DNA of 12,388 nucleotides from CAZKMM01 sp964592965 (GTDB lineage: Bacteria > RBG-13-61-14 > DRUE01): NCBI GenBank assembly GCA_964592965.1, contig CAZQJX010000073.1, forward strand, positions 1 to 12,388, in the 5' to 3' direction. Below, piece by piece: positions 1 through 6,985 of this stretch. Within the stretch, counting starts at the first letter, position 1. Each line of letters starts with the position of its first letter. The notes under the pieces were generated by a model. That model saw nothing but the letters and a program-made list of their open reading frames with translations. It did not search any database and was not told the origin of the DNA. The position numbers were made by a program, and so were the translations under genes.

Positions 1-1395
1 TTATTCTTTCAAAGCTTTTGCTGAGCCTTTTCGCTCTACTTTGATTTTGTATTTCCGCAAAAGCCGGTGGAAGCTTTGGCGAGGCATCTTAGCATAGCGG
101 GCAGCAAGGCTAACATTACCGCCTGCTCGCTCAAGATAGTGCCTAAGAAGGCTAGCTTCAAAATTAGCAAGATATTTCTTTTTTAGCTCAAAAAATCCCA
201 GCTCTTTTTCTTTTTCTGCAGGTGGAACTGATATTCCCAAAGGAAGGTCTTCAGGCATAATCACCTTTCCTCTTGCCAGAGTCATTGCTCGGGCAATAGT
301 GTTTTCTAGCTCACGGACATTGCCCGGCCAGTCATAACTCATAAGCAATTCCATTGCCTGTGCACTTATTCCCTGAATATTTAATTTCTCCAGCTGATTA
401 TATTTGCGAATGAAATGCTGAACCAGCTCAGGTATATCTTCCTTCCGCTCACGAAGTGGTGGAACAACTATTGTTACGACATTTAACCTGTAATAAAGGT
501 CTTCGCGGAAAGCTCCTTCTTTAATAAGCGCCTCAAGGTCGCGGTTGGTAGCTGCAATCATTCTCACATCAACCTTTCTCCACCTGCTTTCACCCACTCG
601 CTTGATTTCTCCGCTCTGCAAAAACCTGAGCAGGTCCATCTGAACAGAAGGGGAAATATCGCCAATTTCGTCAAGAAAAACTGTTCCGCTTTCTGCTTCT
701 TCAATTAATCCCTTTTTGCTGGTCTGAGCGCCGGTAAAAGCGCCTTTGGTATGACCGAAAAGCTCACTCTCCAAAAGCGTCTCTGGCAAAGCTGAGCAAT
801 CCACCACCACAAAAGGCTTGCGTGCTCTCGGGCTGTTGCGGTGAATGGTTCTTGCCACCAGCTCCTTGCCAGTTCCGCTTTCTCCCCGAATTAAAACCGT
901 GGCATTGGTGGTGGCAACCTTTCCAATCAGCTTGTAAACTTCCTGCATTTTTGAGCTGTTTCCAACTAGCGTATCTAAACGGGTGCGCTCCTCAAGCGCT
1001 CGGGCAAGATAGTTATTCTCTCGCTCCAGCTGAACCTGTCGGAGCGCCCTTCGCAAAACCGCAAGAACCTGCTCATTGTTAAATGGTTTAGTTATGTAAT
1101 CAAATGCTCCCTCTTTCATACTCTCAATTGCAGCCTCAACCGTTGAATAAGCAGTAATGATAATCACTGGTAGGTCTGGCTTGATGGTTTTAATTCGCTT
1201 GAGAACTTCTATGCCGTCTATTTTGGGCATACGAAGGTCAGTTAAAACCAAGTCAAAATCCTCTTCAGCCACCATATCAAGCGCGTGCTCGGGGTCGGTT
1301 TCTGCCACAGGCTCCCATCCGCCCTGACGAACTAGCAGGCTTAAAAAATTGCACCAGCGCTTCTCATCTTCTATAATTAATACCCGTTCCTTCAT
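1..1395 (-). CDS. Sigma-54-dependent response regulator, NtrC family
   Basis: Cytoplasmic transcription activator of 464 residues, the usual length for the family. Receiver domain at about 1-120 with acidic D10, phospho-acceptor D53 in LTDLRMP, T81 and K103. AAA+ domain at about 143-370 with Walker A GESGTGKE (171-178), the sigma-54-contacting GAFTGA loop (218-223) and Walker B VFLDEIGD (239-246). Fis-type helix-turn-helix at about 426-451. All residues needed for phosphorylation, ATP hydrolysis and sigma-54 contact are present, so it should be a functional activator. The ATG lies 32 bp inside the end of the sensor kinase gene, with AAGGAG (1409-1414) 13 nt upstream, so translation is probably coupled. 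The partner is inferred to be that kinase. Targets are unknown; I found no convincing -24/-12 sigma-54 promoter in the window. The stop codon is at the window edge, so the gene is complete. Confidence 0.96.
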   Translation of the reverse strand: MKERVLIIEDEKRWCNFLSLLVRQGGWEPVAETDPEHALDMVAEEDFDLVLTDLRMPKIDGIEVLKRIKTIKPDLPVIIITAYSTVEAAIESMKEGAFDYITKPFNNEQVLAVLRRALRQVQLERENNYLARALEERTRLDTLVGNSSKMQEVYKLIGKVATTNATVLIRGESGTGKELVARTIHRNSPRARKPFVVVDCSALPETLLESELFGHTKGAFTGAQTSKKGLIEEAESGTVFLDEIGDISPSVQMDLLRFLQSGEIKRVGESRWRKVDVRMIAATNRDLEALIKEGAFREDLYYRLNVVTIVVPPLRERKEDIPELVQHFIRKYNQLEKLNIQGISAQAMELLMSYDWPGNVRELENTIARAMTLARGKVIMPEDLPLGISVPPAEKEKELGFFELKKKYLANFEASLLRHYLERAGGNVSLAARYAKMPRQSFHRLLRKYKIKVERKGSAKALKE

Positions 1396-3325
1396 CTTCG
1401 CTTCTTATCTCCTTACTTTGCGTGCGGGGCAAAATAACAATAAACTCAGAGCCTTTTCCCAGCTCGCTTTTCACCTCTATGTCTCCGCCGTGTCGCTGAA
1501 TGATATGATATGCCATAGTCAATCCCAAACCAGTTCCTTCTCCGGGTGGCTTGGTGGTGAAAAATGGGTCAAAAAGTTTATCTATATGCTCAGGCTTGAT
1601 TCCCACGCCTGTGTCTTTGAATTTTATCTTGACTTGGTCAGAGTCAGATTCTACAGAAATGCTCAAAACACCGCCCCCGGGCATTGCCTGCCAGGCATTG
1701 ATTATTAAATTAGTAAAAACCTGCTGAAGACCATGAGGGTCACATTCTATCCAAAGAGGATGAGGATAGGTGTCTAAATTAAGAACCACTCCGCTTGTCT
1801 CCAAGCGAGGTGATACTAGCTTGAGAGTGTTTGCCAAAAGCTCATACAGATTCACCTGCTCAAATTTAATTGGTCGTTCCCGAGAAAAACTAAGCAGGCT
1901 CTGAATTATGTTTGCTGCATTATCTATCTCCTCACGAATGGTGTTAATAATCTCTCTTATGTCATCTGGCAGGCGGGAGTCGCTTACTAAAGTTTGAGCA
2001 TAACCACTTGCTAGACCTAAGGGATTATTCACCTCATGAGCGAGCCCAGCTGCTATCTGACCAATACTTGCCAGCCTCTCTGAACGAAGGATTCTCTCAT
2101 CCAAACGAGCCATCTGATTAATAAGATAAGGATAACAATAATCCAGCTCCGCTTCCTGACGCAGAACCGCGCGGGCAAATTCCTCACAGCTCGGGTAGCC
2201 ACAAGCTGTGCAGTTAAGTGGGGGATGAGTTCGGTCAAATCCCAACCGCTTGAGAACTTCTCTTACCTGCGATTCTTTAGGCTCTTGCTCTCTTCTTCGC
2301 TTTGGACTGAAACTTCTCTCAAAATTAAGTGAAAATTTAGGAACAAGCCTGAGCTGTGCTTTTTCCGCGTTCTTGTGAAGCTCAAGATACCTTTTGACTA
2401 GTTGATACCGCTGAGCAGTGCTTAAACGGTTAGGAAGTAAGGCGCTCCCAACACATCCACCAGAACAAAAATTTAACTCAAGAAATTGATGATTAATCTT
2501 TCCCAAGCGAACTGCATCAAAAACTTTTCTGAGCTGGTCAATCCCAGATATGCTCGCAACCTGCTCACTGGGAAAATCCGTTCCCCAAATCGCATAAATA
2601 AGGTCGTGCTCACAGAGAAAAACCTTGCCTTGCTCAAAACCTATGCTCAGAATATCTTTGCGACCTGCTTTTTCTAACAAAATGCGCTCTTCTTTTAATA
2701 AAAGCAAAAGCTGATTAATGTTTAAGGCGAAAATCGGCTCTTCTAAGCGAGAAAATTCCTTTGTCTGGGCAGGACAAATACCAATCACCACCAATAGGTC
2801 TGGCTTTTTAATCTCATAAAGAGTTAATGCACAGCATACTTCAGAATTCCATACACCAGCTAAATGAGATACCAGTTCTGGATAAAATCTTTCCACCAGC
2901 TGAACCACTATGGGACAATGACTGGAGAGAAGGGGAGAAGCAGAACCAGCTTCTAATAGCTTTTGATACTCCTCTGCAACTAACTCCAGACCAAAATCCG
3001 CTAAAAACACCTCATCAAAACCAAGCTGAACCAGCGCTCCTGCCAAGCGTTCTGGCTCGTTCTCACCCAAATTAGTGGCAACCAAAGGATTAACTAGGGC
3101 TATCTTTTTGCCCTGCTTGCTCAAAAGCTCTTTCAGCTCATCTAATCCTGCACTAAAATAATGCTCCTCTGGACAGCTGATTATGCACATACCGCAGCCA
3201 ATACACCGCTCAGAAATAATTCTTTTCTGCCTGAGTGCTATTGCCTGACTAGGACAGGAGCGAAGACAATTCAAACACAGCGAACAACTTCTTTTATCTC
3301 TTTCTACCGCGCTTTTCACTTCCAA
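1364..3325 (-). CDS. Fe-S sensor histidine kinase with [FeFe]-hydrogenase-like domain
   Basis: Soluble 653-residue kinase with no membrane segments. Order: 2x[4Fe-4S] ferredoxin (C14,17,20,24 and C41,44,47,51); a domain resembling the [FeFe]-hydrogenase large subunit (about 75-300); an Fe-S domain of the CTACGYPSC type (C372,375,380,397); HisKA with phospho-acceptor H430 in LAHEVNNP; and HATPase_c with N box at about 536-545, DTGVGI (571-576), FDPFF (585-589) and GTGLGL (597-602). In the hydrogenase-like domain the cysteines matching the four [4Fe-4S] ligands of the H-cluster are present (C137, C184, C287, C291). The proton-relay Cys is His136 and the L2-motif Lys is Gln187, so hydrogen catalysis is unlikely and redox or Fe-S sensing is more plausible. 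The start is uncertain: TTG at 3323-3325 is the first possible start after an in-frame stop, GTG at 3317-3319 is an alternative, and neither has a clear ribosome binding site. Co-transcribed with the sigma-54 regulator. Confidence 0.94.
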   Translation of the reverse strand: MEVKSAVERDKRSCSLCLNCLRSCPSQAIALRQKRIISERCIGCGMCIISCPEEHYFSAGLDELKELLSKQGKKIALVNPLVATNLGENEPERLAGALVQLGFDEVFLADFGLELVAEEYQKLLEAGSASPLLSSHCPIVVQLVERFYPELVSHLAGVWNSEVCCALTLYEIKKPDLLVVIGICPAQTKEFSRLEEPIFALNINQLLLLLKEERILLEKAGRKDILSIGFEQGKVFLCEHDLIYAIWGTDFPSEQVASISGIDQLRKVFDAVRLGKINHQFLELNFCSGGCVGSALLPNRLSTAQRYQLVKRYLELHKNAEKAQLRLVPKFSLNFERSFSPKRRREQEPKESQVREVLKRLGFDRTHPPLNCTACGYPSCEEFARAVLRQEAELDYCYPYLINQMARLDERILRSERLASIGQIAAGLAHEVNNPLGLASGYAQTLVSDSRLPDDIREIINTIREEIDNAANIIQSLLSFSRERPIKFEQVNLYELLANTLKLVSPRLETSGVVLNLDTYPHPLWIECDPHGLQQVFTNLIINAWQAMPGGGVLSISVESDSDQVKIKFKDTGVGIKPEHIDKLFDPFFTTKPPGEGTGLGLTMAYHIIQRHGGDIEVKSELGKGSEFIVILPRTQSKEIRSEDEGTGINYRR

Positions 3326-3328
3326 TTT

Positions 3329-3357
3329 ATATTAGTTTTCTTTTCTTCTTATCTCAA
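3329..3357 (-). promoter_or_regulatory. Candidate sigma-70 promoter for the sensor kinase operon
   Basis: On the minus strand TTGAGA (3352-3357) and TAATAT (3329-3334) are separated by 17 nt, each one or two changes from consensus. The predicted transcription start, about 7 nt downstream near 3322, falls on the TTG start codon. Either the transcript is nearly leaderless and starts translation at GTG 3317-3319, or this is a chance match in AT-rich DNA. Confidence 0.4.
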
Positions 3358-3370
3358 CCATTCTTTTGTC

Positions 3371-3405
3371 AGCTTTAAAGCTTGGTTAAATTCCTTTGCT
3401 TTAAC
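3371..3405. repeat. Inverted repeats in the divergent regulatory region
   Basis: AGCTTTAAAGCT at 3371-3382 is a perfect 12-bp palindrome. Just beside it GTTAAA (3385-3390) and TTTAAC (3400-3405) form a 6-bp inverted repeat with a 9-nt spacer. Both lie between the kinase start and the metV -35 box, where an operator acting on either direction could sit. The sequences are AT-rich and short, so chance is a real alternative. Confidence 0.3.
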
Positions 3406-3415
3406 TTCCAGCTCC

Positions 3416-3444
3416 TTGACATCATCAATTGATTATGATATAAA
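3416..3444 (+). promoter_or_regulatory. Strong extended -10 promoter of metVF
   Basis: A consensus -35 TTGACA (3416-3421), a 17-nt spacer and a -10 TATAAA (3439-3444) preceded by TG at 3436-3437, giving an extended -10 (TGATATAAA). The predicted start near 3451 gives a leader of about 68 nt before metV. This is the best housekeeping-type promoter in the window, so metVF is probably expressed at a substantial basal level. Confidence 0.8.
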
Positions 3445-3504
3445 TCTAAAACGATATTTTTATATAGCAAATAAGCGGTCAAAAGCAGTTCCCAAAATCA
3501 AATC

Positions 3505-3512
3505 AAGGAGGT
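3505..3512 (+). promoter_or_regulatory. Shine-Dalgarno site of metV
   Basis: AAGGAGGT sits 6 nt before the ATG at 3519. It fixes that start over the out-of-frame ATG at 3523. Confidence 0.85.
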
Positions 3513-3518
3513 TTTAAA

Positions 3519-4235
3519 ATGCATGCCACAATTCAAAAACCTATTGAGGAGATTCTTAGTTTTTTCAAGCCTGGTGAGCGAGTATTTGTTGTTGGATGCG
3601 GTAATTGCGCAGCAAAGTGCCATTCTGGAGGTGAGCCTGAGACTGAGGAAATGGCAAGAAGGCTGGAAAAAAGAGGAATAAAAGTCTCAGGCTGGGCGTG
3701 CACTCCGAGTGGAGTTTCTCTTTGCAAGCTGAGTGTTGCCAAGCAGATGCTTATGGAAGAGCATCGCGCCGAGGTGGAACAGACTGATTCTTTTTTAGTC
3801 CTTGCCTGCGGGCAGGGTGTGCACACAGTGATTGACGCCACTGATGGCGGAGCGGTCCATCCCGGCTGTGATACCATCTTTGGTGGTGAGACTGTTTCGG
3901 ACAATTTCATTACTGAGTATTGTTCTCTTTGCGGTGAGTGCATTATTGATTACACTGGCGGGCTTTGCCCTGTGACTCTTTGCTCCAAAGGTCTTCTTAA
4001 TGGTCCCTGTGGTGGTGCCAAGAACGGAAAATGTGAAGTTAATCCTGAGCAAGATTGCGGATGGAAGTTGATTTATGACCGACTCAAGGCTCTAGGCAGG
4101 CTGGATGAACTTCGCAAGTATCAGCCACCGAAAAATTATGCCCGTTGGTCTCGTCCACGCAATCTTACTATCAAAGAAGGGGAGCTTACCTTTAGGTCTC
4201 TTGCAGGTGAGATAACCGTTCCCAATCGGGATTGA
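3519..4235 (+). CDS. metV: MetV-like zinc/Fe-S partner subunit of methylene-THF reductase
   Basis: A 238-residue soluble protein matching the methylenetetrahydrofolate reductase C-terminal family (MetV of acetogens). The family signature is the Cys-rich block CPVTLCSKGLLNGPCGG (150-166) continuing to C172. There are 15 cysteines, in clusters at C27/C30/C34, C61/C69, C135/C138/C141, C150/C155/C164 and C172/C180, consistent with a metal or Fe-S electron-transfer subunit. In Moorella and related acetogens MetV forms a complex with MetF and passes electrons to it; that role is transferred here from family knowledge. The start is supported by AAGGAGGT 6 nt upstream. The stop lies 26 nt before the metF ATG, so the two form an operon. 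No hydrogenase, formate dehydrogenase or Hdr gene is adjacent, so the electron donor cannot be read from this window. Confidence 0.9.
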   Translation: MHATIQKPIEEILSFFKPGERVFVVGCGNCAAKCHSGGEPETEEMARRLEKRGIKVSGWACTPSGVSLCKLSVAKQMLMEEHRAEVEQTDSFLVLACGQGVHTVIDATDGGAVHPGCDTIFGGETVSDNFITEYCSLCGECIIDYTGGLCPVTLCSKGLLNGPCGGAKNGKCEVNPEQDCGWKLIYDRLKALGRLDELRKYQPPKNYARWSRPRNLTIKEGELTFRSLAGEITVPNRD

Positions 4236-4246
4236 AAGAAGTTTTG

Positions 4247-4255
4247 AAAGGAGGG
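4247..4255 (+). promoter_or_regulatory. Shine-Dalgarno site that fixes the metF start
   Basis: AAAGGAGGG ends 6 nt before the ATG at 4262. The frame is open upstream to a TTG at 4232 that overlaps the metV stop, but that TTG would put this site inside the coding sequence and add ten residues ahead of the conserved N-terminus. ATG 4262 is the better start. Confidence 0.85.
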
Positions 4256-4261
4256 AGTGAA

Positions 4262-5140
4262 ATGAGCAAATTAAAAGAAACTCTGGAAAGCGGAAAATTC
4301 GCAGTTACTGGTGAAATAGGACCACCTAAAGGGGTTAATCTAGATAAATGTTTGAAAGACGCCCAAACAATCAAAGATTTGGTAGTAGCAGTAAATGTCA
4401 CTGACCTGCAAAGTGCTGTTATGCGCATTGGCTCAATGGCGGTTTGCGCCAAATTGGTTGAGCTGGGCATAGAGCCAATTTTCCAGCTTACCTGCAGGGA
4501 CAGAAATCGCTTGGCTCTTCAATCCGACCTGCTCAGTGCCTGGGCGCTGGGAATTAAAAATGTTCTTTGCCTGACCGGAGACCATCCTTTTCTAGGAGAC
4601 CACAGAGAAGCTAAACCTGTTTTTGACCTGGATTCTGTCCAGCTCCTGAAGGCAGTTTCAACTTTAAATGAAGGAAAAGATATGGCTGGACATGAGCTTG
4701 AAGGTGCGCCTTCATTCTTTGCAGGTGCGGTTGTTAATCCAGGCGCAGACCCGCTTGAGCTCCAGCTAATTAAAATGGAAAAGAAAATAGAAGTAGGGGC
4801 TAAATTCTTTCAAACGCAGGCAATTTATGACCCAGCAAAATTTGAAGATTTTATGAACCAGGTGCAGAAGTTTAATGTGCCAGTTTTAGCAGGAATTGTG
4901 CTTTTAAAAAGCGCTCAGATGGCAAGATATATGAACGAGAATGTTGCTGGAATAGATGTGCCAGAAAGCCTAATTAAAGAATTTGAAGAAACACCAAAGC
5001 AGGACCGAAAGAAAAAATCCGTAGAAGTGGCAGTGAGAATTATTGAGAAGATCAAACCTATGTGCCAGGGCGTGCATATAATGCCACTTGGCTGGGATGA
5101 CCTTGTGCCTGAGGTGATTAAAGGAGCAGGGCTGGCTTAA
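4262..5140 (+). CDS. metF: 5,10-methylenetetrahydrofolate reductase, catalytic subunit
   Basis: Cytoplasmic flavoprotein of 292 residues, the normal bacterial MetF length. It reduces 5,10-methylene-THF to 5-methyl-THF, the last folate step of the Wood-Ljungdahl methyl branch and the methyl source for methionine. TIM-barrel landmarks are present: TGEIGPPKG (16-24) with Glu18, VTDLQSA (46-52), QLTCRDRNR (75-83), LTGDHPF (104-110), FFQTQAIYD (182-190) and GVHIMPLGW (270-278). The pairing with metV points to the acetogen-type reductase that takes electrons through MetV, unlike the single-subunit NADH enzyme of Escherichia coli; this is inference from context. The gene ends 27 nt from the convergent sulfatase stop, and no clear intrinsic terminator separates them. 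The gene could serve methionine synthesis alone, since no other pathway genes are visible. Confidence 0.94.
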   Translation: MSKLKETLESGKFAVTGEIGPPKGVNLDKCLKDAQTIKDLVVAVNVTDLQSAVMRIGSMAVCAKLVELGIEPIFQLTCRDRNRLALQSDLLSAWALGIKNVLCLTGDHPFLGDHREAKPVFDLDSVQLLKAVSTLNEGKDMAGHELEGAPSFFAGAVVNPGADPLELQLIKMEKKIEVGAKFFQTQAIYDPAKFEDFMNQVQKFNVPVLAGIVLLKSAQMARYMNENVAGIDVPESLIKEFEETPKQDRKKKSVEVAVRIIEKIKPMCQGVHIMPLGWDDLVPEVIKGAGLA

Positions 5141-5167
5141 ATTTAATTTAAAAAGTTAAAGGATTTT

Positions 5168-6946
5168 TCATTCCATATAGCCAAGGCTTTTTAGTCGGCG
5201 CAAGGTTTCAGCATCAAATTTGCCTGGCGGAAGTTTTTTGCCAAATAGAACTGTTTCATAGCTGGGAAGTAATTTCAGTAATTCTCTGACCAGCTCTGGC
5301 TGAGTAGAAGCAAGGTTGTTTTTTTCTTCAGGGTCTCGGTCAATCCGATATAATTCTATCTTCTTCATACCAGGTTGATAAACCAAAAGATGATACGGAA
5401 GCACATATAAACTCTGCTGAAACTTCTTGCGACGAATATAACGGATTGAATGAGCTACCCTTTTTTCCTGAACAGGACTTTTTAGCCAAGATAAAAAGCT
5501 CTTTCCTTCTGCCCTGGCCAAAACAGGTGCTTTGGCGTATTCAAGCAGGGTGGGAGCTATATCAATGCTTCTTACAAGGTCATAAATCTTTCTTGCTTTT
5601 GGTATATTGGGTCCGAAAAGAATAAGGGGAATTTTTGTTACAGCCAGATGCAAATCTTCGGTGTGGTCAACTTTTTTATGCTCATAAAAAGCCTCGCCGT
5701 GGTCTGCGGTAATAAGTATGAGTGTGTTTTTTAAAAAGCCTTTTTGCTCAAGCACCTGAATAAGCCTTCCGACCTGCTCGTCTGCATATCTTATTTCACC
5801 ATCATATAAAGCTTTAAGCCAAGCAAGCTCCTTCTTTGTTGGTGAGCGAGGAAATTGATACCATTTGCGATTTTTACTGAACCGGGAAATCTCTCCCTTT
5901 GCCACAGCACCTTTTGCTGGCTCAAGCCTCTGAGTAAAAAGAGAGCGAAATGGCTCTGGCGGATAATATGGCGCATGGGTGGAGACATAATGAAGGTAAA
6001 GAAAAAATGGGGGCTGGGCTTCTTCTTCCAGCCATTTTATAGCTTTTTCGGTCAGGCATTCTGCATCTCTAAAAAAGAAATGCTCATCACAGCTTTCATC
6101 AAAAAGCTCAAACCCTTGGTCAAGAGCAAAATCAGAGAGATGGAAATATGTTGCACTCATACCAACAGTTTGATACCCAGCCTGAGCAAGCTTCTCAGCA
6201 AGAACATCAAAATCCCTTGCCAAGTAAAGATTAGAGACAAAAACAACCCTATGCTCCCAAGGATAAAGAGCAGTGAAAAAGCTAGAGAGACTGGTCACTG
6301 TAAAAGCAGATGCGGTGATGGTGTTAAGGAAAATCGTTCCCTGCCTTGCCAGCTCATCAATATTGGGGCTGGTGGGAAGCTGGTATCCATAAGCTCCTAA
6401 ATGGTCAGCACGAAGAGCATCAATTAGGATAAAAACAATTGAGGATGAAGAGGAGGGCTTGGCTTCAATCAAACCAGGCTTGCTGAGCACAAGACCATAA
6501 TCTTTTATGTCCGAGCGAAAAACAATCTCGCTATCTTCATCGCTTACCTCAAACCTTATTTCCACCCATTTTCGGCATAAACTAGCATCAAGTTTGCGGG
6601 AAAGGATTAACTTTTTTCTGCCATTTTGTTTTTGCAAAATTTTTATCTCAACTGGTTGAGAATGGCGGGTAAAATATTCAGGAATAATTCCCACAAAAAT
6701 CCTCCACCTACCAGTTTGATTTCTTAATAAAACTATTTCGCTAGATGGCTGATAAACAGCAGTCTGACGAATGCGGTTGTTTATTCTTACCCTTAAAAAC
6801 TTCAAGCGAGGATTTAAGTTTAACAGCTGGCTAACAGGATTGGCAGGCGGATTGGAAAATAAAATGCTTTCAAGTGTGGGCGGAGACTTTTTGCAAAAAG
6901 TTATGGTTAAAACAAGAAATAAACATATTATTATTCTTTTGCTCAT
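5168..6946 (-). CDS. Membrane-anchored or exported sulfatase-superfamily hydrolase/phosphotransferase
   Basis: 592 residues. A short N-terminal hydrophobic segment (5-17) followed by Cys18 suggests export; Phe at -1 makes this a poor lipobox, so lipidation is doubtful. Residues about 40-160 form an unassigned domain, probably beta-rich. The alkaline-phosphatase/sulfatase fold starts at VFILIDALRADHLGAYGY (171-188, metal ligand D176). Other landmarks are HYVSTHAPYYPP (319-330), the DGEIRYADEQVG helix (382-393), TADHGEAFYEH (413-423, metal D415/H416) and the C-terminal ELYRIDRDPEEKNNL (531-545). The nucleophile position aligns to Thr216 (SAFTVTSLSS), not the C/S-x-P-S-R of formylglycine sulfatases. 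It may therefore be a phosphodiesterase or a phospho-group transferase acting on surface glycans or lipids; the substrate is unknown. The ATG at 6946 lacks a strong ribosome binding site and lies 40 nt after the upstream polyprenol-kinase-like gene, so the two are probably co-transcribed. Confidence 0.85.
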   Translation of the reverse strand: MSKRIIICLFLVLTITFCKKSPPTLESILFSNPPANPVSQLLNLNPRLKFLRVRINNRIRQTAVYQPSSEIVLLRNQTGRWRIFVGIIPEYFTRHSQPVEIKILQKQNGRKKLILSRKLDASLCRKWVEIRFEVSDEDSEIVFRSDIKDYGLVLSKPGLIEAKPSSSSSIVFILIDALRADHLGAYGYQLPTSPNIDELARQGTIFLNTITASAFTVTSLSSFFTALYPWEHRVVFVSNLYLARDFDVLAEKLAQAGYQTVGMSATYFHLSDFALDQGFELFDESCDEHFFFRDAECLTEKAIKWLEEEAQPPFFLYLHYVSTHAPYYPPEPFRSLFTQRLEPAKGAVAKGEISRFSKNRKWYQFPRSPTKKELAWLKALYDGEIRYADEQVGRLIQVLEQKGFLKNTLILITADHGEAFYEHKKVDHTEDLHLAVTKIPLILFGPNIPKARKIYDLVRSIDIAPTLLEYAKAPVLARAEGKSFLSWLKSPVQEKRVAHSIRYIRRKKFQQSLYVLPYHLLVYQPGMKKIELYRIDRDPEEKNNLASTQPELVRELLKLLPSYETVLFGKKLPPGKFDAETLRRLKSLGYME

Positions 6947-6985
6947 CAGCTAAAAATCTAGCACAGATTTAGTTAAAGGAAAATT

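Larger units (their letters stand above)
3326..3518. other. Divergent intergenic region between sensor kinase and metV
   Basis: 193 nt holding the metV promoter, a candidate kinase promoter, two small inverted repeats and the metV ribosome binding site. On the minus strand an open frame at 3349-3432 reads as an amphipathic, Lys/Glu-rich peptide (VKELEVKAKEF and onward, ending EWLR) but has no ATG, GTG or TTG near its beginning. It may be a relic of a lost gene or chance. I see no riboswitch-like structure, but this was judged by eye. Confidence 0.6.

Noticed and set aside
3384..3399. Possible sigma-54 -24/-12 promoter (TTGG...TTTGC) before metV
   Set aside because: The GG and GC pairs are 12 nt apart where 10 is required, and the flanking consensus is poor; the sigma-70 promoter just downstream is far better.
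3533..3943. 136-residue open frame antisense to metV
   Set aside because: MetV on the plus strand has family motifs, a strong promoter and a ribosome binding site; the antisense frame has none of these.
4232..4261. TTG start giving metF ten extra residues
   Set aside because: The ribosome binding site at 4247-4255 lies inside this extension and points to ATG 4262.
5141..5167. Bidirectional terminator between metF and the sulfatase gene
   Set aside because: The 27-nt gap is AT-rich but has no G-C-containing stem followed by a T run.
5855..6400. 181-residue open frame on the plus strand opposite the sulfatase gene
   Set aside because: It is antisense to a well-supported conserved enzyme, has no recognisable motif and no ribosome binding site.
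6893..6946. Lipoprotein signal on the sulfatase (Cys18)
   Set aside because: Phe at the -1 position does not fit the lipobox; I keep only a hydrophobic export or anchor segment.
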